From: Trileptium ribeirensis
Lineage: Eukaryota; Nematoda; Enoplea; Enoplida; Thoracostomopsidae
Assembly (NCBI GenBank): GCA_030248225.1
Contig: JASANE010021187.1
Coordinates: 1-64,000, forward strand
Direction of reading: 5' to 3'
Length of the DNA: 64,000 bases
Shown here: piece by piece, positions 57,291-64,000 of the stretch
Layout of the letters: every line of letters starts with the position of its first letter
How positions within the stretch are numbered: position 1 is the first letter of the stretch
Translations under genes and position numbers: made by a program
The notes under the pieces: model-generated
The model's database searches: none
Told to the model about the DNA's origin: nothing
The model's input: only the letters and a program-made list of their open reading frames with translations

Positions 57291-58000
57291 CCGCGCTAAC
57301 GGTTGGGCGGAGCGACGCCCGCCGGGTATCGTTGGACTCGCCTTGGAAAGGCGATCCAAACGAGGAGTGATTTCCCTGCCTTAACGGCGGCGGTTAAGGG
57401 GGCACGAAAATCACGACAGATAGAGAGTGTCACTGGTGGTGGGGGCGCGTTTGTCGGCTGTCCCGCGTTAACGGGGTAACGGACGGAGTCCGGCCGGGTA
57501 ATTTTGAAAATGTCTCGACGTGGTGAATGCAATGAGGGGCGATTTGCCTACGTTCGTGTTAAGGATAAATTTTCGGTTGGTTTGAACCCACTTTCAGTCG
57601 GTGTTCCGGACAGGGGCGCTTTAACGGGTTATGGCGGGCTAGCGAGGAGTCGAGCTGAGACCCGCCGGATATCGCTGTGTTGGCCAACAGCAGGCGAGTA
57701 GAATGAGGGGTCGCACGAGCCCATTTAGGGTCAAGGGTCAAATACGGAGTTGGTACAAACGGACGGAATTTTATGTTCAATTTTCGTGATGCATTGGGAA
57801 CAGAGAAGCAGCCCATACAACAACGGATTGACAAGTCCGGTCGAGACCCGCCTGGTCTCGCTAAATAGCTAAATGGGTAGACTACTTAGTGATACGCATA
57901 ATTCCACTCGATGAGTCGACGATAAAAGGAAAACCAGTTGCTAGGGTGCTGGGCGGGTAATTTCGGGGCGACAAGGGACGCTATAAAAAGAATGGTTTGC
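57291..58000. repeat. Degenerate tandem repeat of about 180 bp
   Basis: Related blocks recur at about 57291, 57461, 57617, 57817 and, weakly, 57945: CCCGCG(C/T)TAACGG then CCGCCGGGTATCG or close variants (GACCCGCCGGATATCG, GACCCGCCTGGTCTCG). Divergence is high, so unit limits are approximate. Confidence 0.55.
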
Positions 58001-58863
58001 ACAGTGGGAGCGAAAATTTAGACGTACTGAGACACGGGAATCAGACAGCACACACATATATATACACATACATAGCTATAAGTCCATATATGCCTAGAGC
58101 AGGTCCACTCGGAACCATGGTCACCAGCCATACCTAGCGTAAGTAATGGCTGTTAGTTGAACTTTCGCCAGATTGTCCCCAAAATATCTCGTGAAATCCC
58201 TAGCGATTTGTGACATTTTGACCTCATTCGAAAGCCCTAAAAATTCTCTACCGAAAAGTACTCGAGGCATTTCCGAGAAATCTGAACCGTTGGACGGTTA
58301 CGGGCCGCCAAACAGGCCCGATGCCCGTTATTTCCGAAGAATCGGAAACTACCGTAACCCATTTGTTTCAGCTTACTTTCGCGACCGTTAAGCTATGGTT
58401 TACTTGAACCAGGTAAAATTGATAGTCTTGATTTTGATCACTTCCCACCCCCTTAAATTGTCAAAGGCCTCCTATTCCCGGACGGTTCAAATTTTGAAGT
58501 TTCCATAGGGAAATAGGGAGAAGTAGTCGAGTTCCGTGCAGGTTTGCCTGTTTACTCCGGTCGAAGATCCTTTTACATTCCGCATTCTCCTAAGGTTAAA
58601 CAGCTGACCTATGTCAATTCTCTCTGTGCTCAGTTGCGTCTTACCCGGATATACAACCATGAAACAGGTCATGCAATGACAAATATATCAATGACAAAAA
58701 CATAGCAATGGCAGAATGCATGTGTAATATAGCAATACGAAACGCAATTGTCGGTACACATGGCACCCAGTCACACCTGATGATAACCTTGCTCCCGTAA
58801 AGTTTATCTAGCCCGATTTGAGACGTGTTTGAGCGAATTTAACGTCGGCCGCGTGAAAGACAC

Positions 58864-58889
58864 GTAACAGGCCGGAACGGGCCTGTTAC
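58864..58889. other. Strong hairpin GTAACAGGCC/GGCCTGTTAC
   Basis: A perfect 10-base stem with loop GGAACG. No gene adjoins it, so its meaning is open; it may belong to the repeat-derived block. Confidence 0.7.
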
Positions 58890-59389
58890 AGTTATTGATT
58901 GAAAATTTGGGAGATTTCATATGTTGGAAAATTTTAGAAGTTGAATTTTTGAAGGAAATTGGACGGAGTGTTGATGGCTGAAATCACTAAGATTTAAGAA
59001 AATTTAAGCAGCGGTACTTTTCCTTACGCTACTTGTACAATCCAGCAGCAAATCTACGTCGCCCAATGAATCACGCCGCACACAAAGCCACAACAACAAA
59101 ACAACATAGCGACCACATGTCATATCATATATAAATTTAACAGAATTTATATACGGATATTTATGTGTGCGGTATGAGTATTTGCGGTTTGCAAGACTGC
59201 TGGAAAAGGAAACCACATCAGGAGGCCACCCAGCAGTGGCACGTACTACCCACGAGCATGCCTGCCCGTCCCAACACGATAAAACAGAAGAAAATTAAAC
59301 AAAAGTAATACAATGTTTAGTAAGCGAAATTTCGGTAGGGTTGCGGGAGTGATGAGCAAGACGGCAACTCCCGTCAGAGAACCACCCAT

Positions 59390-60335
59390 AGGAAAAGGGA
59401 AAGGGATTAGAGTAATGGAAGAGGAAGGGGAGACGATTTAGATATATTTTGAAGTTGTGAAATAAAGAGAGGAACAGGGTAGTGGTATAAGGGAGTTTTC
59501 AAGGGTTTATAATAATACATGGGTTTTGTAATACATGTTTGGGAAATCGAATTTTAGGTAAAAAGCGTGATAGAAGATAGTTTCATTTTTAAAAAGGGAA
59601 ATAGGAAACCTTAACAATTTTAGAAAAGAAAGGGAGAGAAGTAAGCAAAAGGGAGTATAAGTGGATAGGTAAGAAAAGACAGGTTGGAAAAGAAAGATTA
59701 AAAGAAAGGGGATATGGTAGAGAAGTTTGGTTGTTGCGAATTTCGGGCAAATAACATTTTTAGGAAGAAAAAGGTTGGTGGAAATTTTGGGAAGGGGCAG
59801 GGTAAGAGATAGAGTGATAGGGTGTTTGCGGAAGGCGAGCGGGTTGGAAATTATTGCAAATGGAGATTTTCTAAGGGGTGAGAAAGAAAAAGGACGCTTG
59901 AGAAGATTTAATGAAAAGGGGTAAGTTTAATGGGGTACTTGAGGGTAAGGGAAATGAAAAACGTTAATAATAATTAAAAAATTTATCAAAGGGTTGGTAG
60001 AAACAGACATAGATCGGAAAGAAAAATAATTTATTTTGGGATACGGAAAAGTGTTTTATAAGGAATTTGATCAAAGGAAGACTGGGTTAGGTATGATTTG
60101 AGGGAATAGATTGGAGAATTTTGGGAAAAGTGAAAAGACCGAAGAGTAGTGAAAGCGTGGAGTATGAAAGTTAGAAGGGCAGGGGCAAAGACTGAGGAAA
60201 AGAAAAAGTATTTTTTGGATTAAGTCAAAAATTTTGGGAAATTTTGGGAAGGTAGAAATAAGAGAACCATGAGGAAAAAGATTAAATAAATTGGTTGCAT
60301 ATTTAATTAGATAGCTAGTGGAGAAATAGTAAGCT
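59390..60335. other. Purine-rich, C-poor tract of about 900 bp
   Basis: The plus strand is dominated by A and G (GGGAAA, GAAAGG, AGGAAG words) with little C. No unit repeats in register and no frame is supported. Such asymmetry suggests an old simple repeat or the purine-rich part of an unknown element. Confidence 0.6.
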
Positions 60336-61329
60336 TAGTTAGATGAGTGCGACGTTATGTGTCAAGATTTACCAGGCTACCATGTGGTTTTCGATCCAAA
60401 CCCACCCCGGAATCCCCAGAAATACCTAAAAACCCCGGGTTGGTCACCAAATCTGTTATTATATCCCTCTCTCCTCTGTGTTTTTCTTTTCGTTTCTCTG
60501 ATTTTGTTTTCGTTTCTTTTAATGCTAAATTGCATAATTAGCATTAATTCCTTTTATTACACAACATGTGTTAGCTTCGTTTTCCTTTTCTTTTTTCAGT
60601 CTTGAGCAGCCCTAGTCTATTGTGGTGACTTCTGCAACGGAGAAGTAGCGTATTCTGCTACTTCCTCATTGCTAGTGATAGGAAGGTCGCTTCAGTAGGA
60701 CAGGTTCTATTCCGTATAATAGTTTGTCGAATCATTTATCGCTTTAATTTTATTGTTTCTTTTTGTTATTTTGACTACCTAGCTAGTGCGCGACGAGCTT
60801 TTTGAATTTCTATACGAACCTTTTTGATTTTCAGGACCAGCTTCATGATTAATTGGTATTACCTGGCTATGCAATGGGTTTGCTTATGGTTTATGGCTTT
60901 TGATGCGAGAATAGCAGACATTAATTCCCACTTGTAAAGAAACTACGTATTACTTTTTCGGATCTAGATTGGTTTAGCTTATCCCATTATTCACTGATAA
61001 AAACTGAGCTGAGCACGAGCGAAATACCAAAACCATAACAGCCCTCCTTAGACTTCCAAGGTGTATACCCGCAGCTGAGAAATACCCCGTGGAGTTAATC
61101 GGGAAGGAGATACGTGAGTCTACCTAGGGCGAGCCCGTGGCGCGGGACACCAAAGTAATTAATCTTGACAGTTCGACGCGGAACGTTGGTCGGGCCAACT
61201 AATTGAAAATAATTGTAGGAAACTAGAGAGTAGCTGCCACTACTTACTAGTTATAGCGATAGCGGGCTCGCTAGCCGTTCGGAAGCAGGAACATTAATAT
61301 AACGGCAGTAATTAGCGTAATTGTAAGAT
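60336..61329. other. No gene recognised
   Basis: Pyrimidine-rich at 60460-60600 (CTTTTCGTTTCTC), the reverse bias of the preceding tract. A perfect stem GAAGTAGC/GCTACTTC lies at about 60642-60664. Nothing coding is supported. Confidence 0.35.
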
Positions 61330-61560
61330 CCTAGGATAAGGTAATCAAATAAACGTACGGGTCTGGCCGTCCGGAAGGCTTCGTACAAATCCACAAGGGA
61401 AAAGTAATAGACTATCAATATCCTTCAGTAAGCCATCCGGATACTGTTGCCTAAAATATGAGCGTGAATCTAAGGACGAGGTTTAAGGTAATTAAATAAA
61501 CCTACGGGTCTAACCGTTCAGAAGGCTACATACAAACAGGAGGACCAAATAGTAATCAGG
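61330..61560. repeat. Diverged direct repeat pair (about 155-bp spacing)
   Basis: AAGGTAATCAAATAAACGTA then CGGGTCTGGCCGTCCGGAAGG at about 61336 matches AAGGTAATTAAATAAACCTA then CGGGTCTAACCGTTCAGAAGG at about 61488. Related words (AGCCGTTCGGAAGCAGG) occur at 61272. It may be part of the LTR of the adjoining gypsy element. Confidence 0.6.
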
Positions 61561-61889
61561 CGTTAACCTAATTCATAATATAGACACACAAGTAATTAGA
61601 ATAATACTGCGCTCAAAATTCTGAGTTGAGAATCCATTAGCAATGCTGGGCAAGTAATAAAAATACTCAGAGTCCGTGAACGAAAAGTGGCTAGAATATC
61701 GGAAGAACGAGGTGAATCTAGGGCGCGGATATAAAGTGCGAGTATTAGCAATTAGTGTGGTTATAATCAACGCATTTCGAATCAGTAAATTGTATGCGTG
61801 TTACTAACTTTCGAATAAATATATATTCTAATATCGACTTTATTGGTTTTGTGTTGGAATTGTAATCTGAGCAATTCGACATAGGCCTG

Positions 61890-62505
61890 CTACACGCTAT
61901 ATATGAAAGGACCACTGACAAACAATATACGCGCGCCAAGAAAAGATACTATCACAAATTCCCGCCGGCATATTACTGGCCACGCGTACGAACTCCACAT
62001 CTTCTGGTGACGAATCCCGTCCCATTTTAAATTCCGATAGCCGTCATAATAAAAATACCCTCCAACCCCTACCCCCATCAAAAACAAATAAAATAACAGG
62101 GTCTTAACAACAGTTTGCATCGCCTCAGGCGATTTCGAAAAGTAATCCATAAAATTAACGATATATTTAATCTCTGAATCAGTAGTTGGTAAAGGCCCTG
62201 TTACCCCCACAACAACCATGTGAAATAGCACCACCGCTAATATTGACTGAAGGGGGCCTTGACAATCACGTCTATGTCTCCAACAAGCACATTGGACACA
62301 CTCAGCTATAAATTTCTATCCATATTTCATTATTTTTGACCAGCAAAGACGCCATTACATTTTTTCCAGTACAGGAGCTAGCCCTAGATGATTCGAATAT
62401 TTGGTAGCGTGGAATTGTTCTAACGGAAACCCGCCGGAACCACAAGTTGAAATTGCAAAACTTTACCCCGTGGTGGCCTACTTCGCTGGTGGTATCAAAT
62501 GCCAT
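61890..62505 (-). pseudogene. Ty3/gypsy integrase fragment
   Basis: On the minus strand HLG..PVLEKM.WRLCW and KFIAECVQCAC follow the HHCC zinc-binding region. TGPLPTTDSEIKYIVNFMDYFSK is the start of the integrase core, carrying the conserved Asp region. Stops break the zinc region; beyond PEAMQ the sequence no longer matches, so the core is truncated. Confidence 0.8.
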
Positions 62506-62523
62506 CTAAGCAAAATCGTGATT

Positions 62524-63590
62524 CTAGCTGCGGTCGGGTTTCCGCCATCCCTCTAGTGTATCATCTGACAACTGTTGAATCTCAAGTAAGTAGACAATAT
62601 ATATAACACATAAAATTGTCGCACCTGTCCATAAAAGGGTCGTACTTTGACTGCAAACTGCAGTTGCTTCATGTGGGCAAACAACAAGAGGCCCCGTGAA
62701 CAGTTTGGCGCCTTTGAGCTCGATCTTAAGGAGAGTCTTCCACCTTTGGCAACCATCGACTGACTGGACTGCCACAGTATTCCTAGGCTCGTGATAGCTG
62801 CTTGAGATCCTGCAGGTCGCTGTGCACCAAGTTTTCCTGACGCCACCACGGGGTAGTTGCCATTTTACCGGCGTTCGAAAGAGAAAGCTTGCTGTTGCAA
62901 GAGTGATTAGTCCAACGGTAGTACATGGCCCAGTCACTGCAAACGTGCGGTCTTCATGATTTATGTAATGGTTGACAGCCCATAGGGGCCAGTACCTTAG
63001 CGCTAGTGCCATTGTCTCGATAGTATTGTCCCCAGAAGAGCATTTCGCAGGTCTCGTAATTTACTGATGTTGATCATCTTCTTTAGCCATGTTTCACATT
63101 CATATAGAAGCATGGACATAGGCCTTGTTTTTATAGCAAAACTAATGTTTAGCCTAGGCCACAACTTTTTGTTGAAACTAGCGAAAGCTGACCGTGCTTG
63201 TCCAATTCTTGCGAAATTTCATGAGTTGCGATTTCCGATGGCGTGACCTCACACCCAGGTACCGCAAGCAATCTACACATTCTATATTGTCACCGTACAC
63301 GAGGTGGTCGTGGGCAGTTGTGACTCAGCTCGTTAACAGTTTAGATTATTCAGTATTTAACCACACCTGATTCGGCCGATAACCTTTTGCAATGTGACCT
63401 GGGGTTTAAAATGGTTTGACAGCAAGATGGCAATATCATCTGTGTAATCTAGATCCGCAAGTGGCTTCGATCCTCGAACATATTGAATGCGTCTTCTTCC
63501 TTGAGTGCGGTTTGTATTACCCAGTCTATCAGGCAATTGAAGAGCACAAAAGACATCAGGGCGCACACCGGAAAAATAGATGATGTCGAA
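62524..63590 (-). pseudogene. LINE reverse transcriptase C-terminal part, decayed
   Basis: Minus-strand pieces run in order: GRRRIQYVRG..LADLDYTDDIAILL (active site YTDD for YADD, 63440-63500), CVDCLRYLGVRS (about 63270), YECETW-like CFYMNVKHG (about 63100), and RGGVRKTWC (about 62830) near the C terminus. Many stops and frameshifts. It lies between two gypsy fragments on the same strand, consistent with insertion into that element. Confidence 0.75.
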
Positions 63591-63599
63591 TCATGGCTC

Positions 63600-63890
63600 G
63601 AATTTAATTCGTACATGGCGCGGAGAATACGGATCAGCTTTGATGGGACGCTGTCCGCCTAAAATTCCTTCTCGGTGACGCTATAACGGGTTTCGGCGTA
63701 AAAATTTACGGCTACCATAATGAATGAACCGATCACGACCATCACCTCCCGCTCGAACCAGTATATACCCGACGCTTTCACTGCTCGCATCCGTATAGTA
63801 CCGAAACCGTTTCAGGGGCTGCAGATAAGCCAAGATTTATGCAGTAGCCAGTCGAGTTTGAAGCTTCTCGAACGCATTCTGACACTTTTC
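63600..63890 (-). pseudogene. Ty3/gypsy reverse transcriptase end and RNase H
   Basis: Minus strand: WSEKCQNAFEKLQTRLATA, a stop, ILAYLQPLKRFRYYTDASSE (the YTDAS RNase H Asp), VGYILVRAGGDGRDRFIHYG and SRKFL. This is the classical RT connection and RNase H start of Ty3/gypsy. Stops and a frameshift after SRKFL make it inactive. Confidence 0.85.
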
Positions 63891-64000
63891 ACTCCATTTT
63901 TCCGACATCGGTATAAACCATTTTCACTCCATTTTTCCGACATCGGTATAAACAGTTTTCACTCATTTTTCCGACATCGGTATAAACCGTTTTCACTCCA
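63888..64000. repeat. 35-bp tandem repeat inside the gypsy pol, running off the window
   Basis: TTTTCACTCCATTTTTCCGA then CATCGGTATAAAC repeats at about 63888, 63922 and 63957, with a further start at about 63991. The minus strand of each unit begins the WSEK motif of the adjoining gypsy frame, so a piece of pol has been amplified. Confidence 0.85.

Noticed and set aside
56889..57299. 136-codon frame with Asn/Gln run
   Set aside because: The frame follows a (CAA)n tract and purine-rich sequence; opposite frames are also open, so it is low-complexity.

Overview
The window looks like nuclear DNA of an invertebrate animal. Most of it is AT-rich and gene-poor, with kilobase introns using GT..AG splice sites, AATAAA signals, long tandem repeats, small terminal-inverted-repeat elements and decayed retrotransposons (LINE, Ty3/gypsy and a DIRS-like tyrosine-recombinase element). 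A nematode is possible, because drosomycin-type cysteine-stabilised alpha-beta (CSab) peptides are known there and short TTAGGC-like runs occur near 22.4 and 45.4 kb, but neither point is decisive. All gene models below were read by eye from splice sites, reading frames and repeats; no search was run.

The main result is a nine-exon plus-strand gene at 8.80-27.58 kb. I predict a secreted 319-residue protein: a signal peptide, then four eight-cysteine CSab (drosomycin/plant-defensin pattern) domains, separated by three short linkers and closed by a two-residue tail. Domains and linkers sit on separate exons. All eight introns are phase 1, and all seven internal exons are multiples of three. In every domain exon the intron splits the codon of the eighth cysteine, and the next exon supplies the two bases that complete it. 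The introns hold a 37-bp satellite, several smaller arrays, three PIF/Harbinger-like MITEs, an antisense DIRS-like element, and five tandem copies of the 3' half of the domain-3 exon with its splice donor.

A second locus on the minus strand (33.4-41.2 kb) holds two paralogues of an unrecognised protein. The copy at 39.7-41.2 kb is an intact two-exon gene of 204 residues, with a 13-copy 143-bp array lying 5' of it. The copy at 33.4-36.5 kb keeps its main exon open but has lost the matching splice acceptor (AG to CG) and has a broken 5' exon, so it is probably a pseudogene.

Region by region: 0-8.6 kb holds a dead LINE reverse transcriptase and a 179-bp repeat. 8.7-27.7 kb is the multi-CSab gene. 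27.9-31.5 kb has three tandem arrays. 33.4-43.3 kb is the paralogue pair and its 143-bp array. 43.6-49.5 kb has MITEs and a 213-bp array. 50-61 kb is a GC-richer region of unclassified repeats, with tRNA-like sequences, paired hairpins, a degenerate 180-bp array and a purine-rich tract. 61.9-64 kb is a decayed Ty3/gypsy pol interrupted by a LINE.
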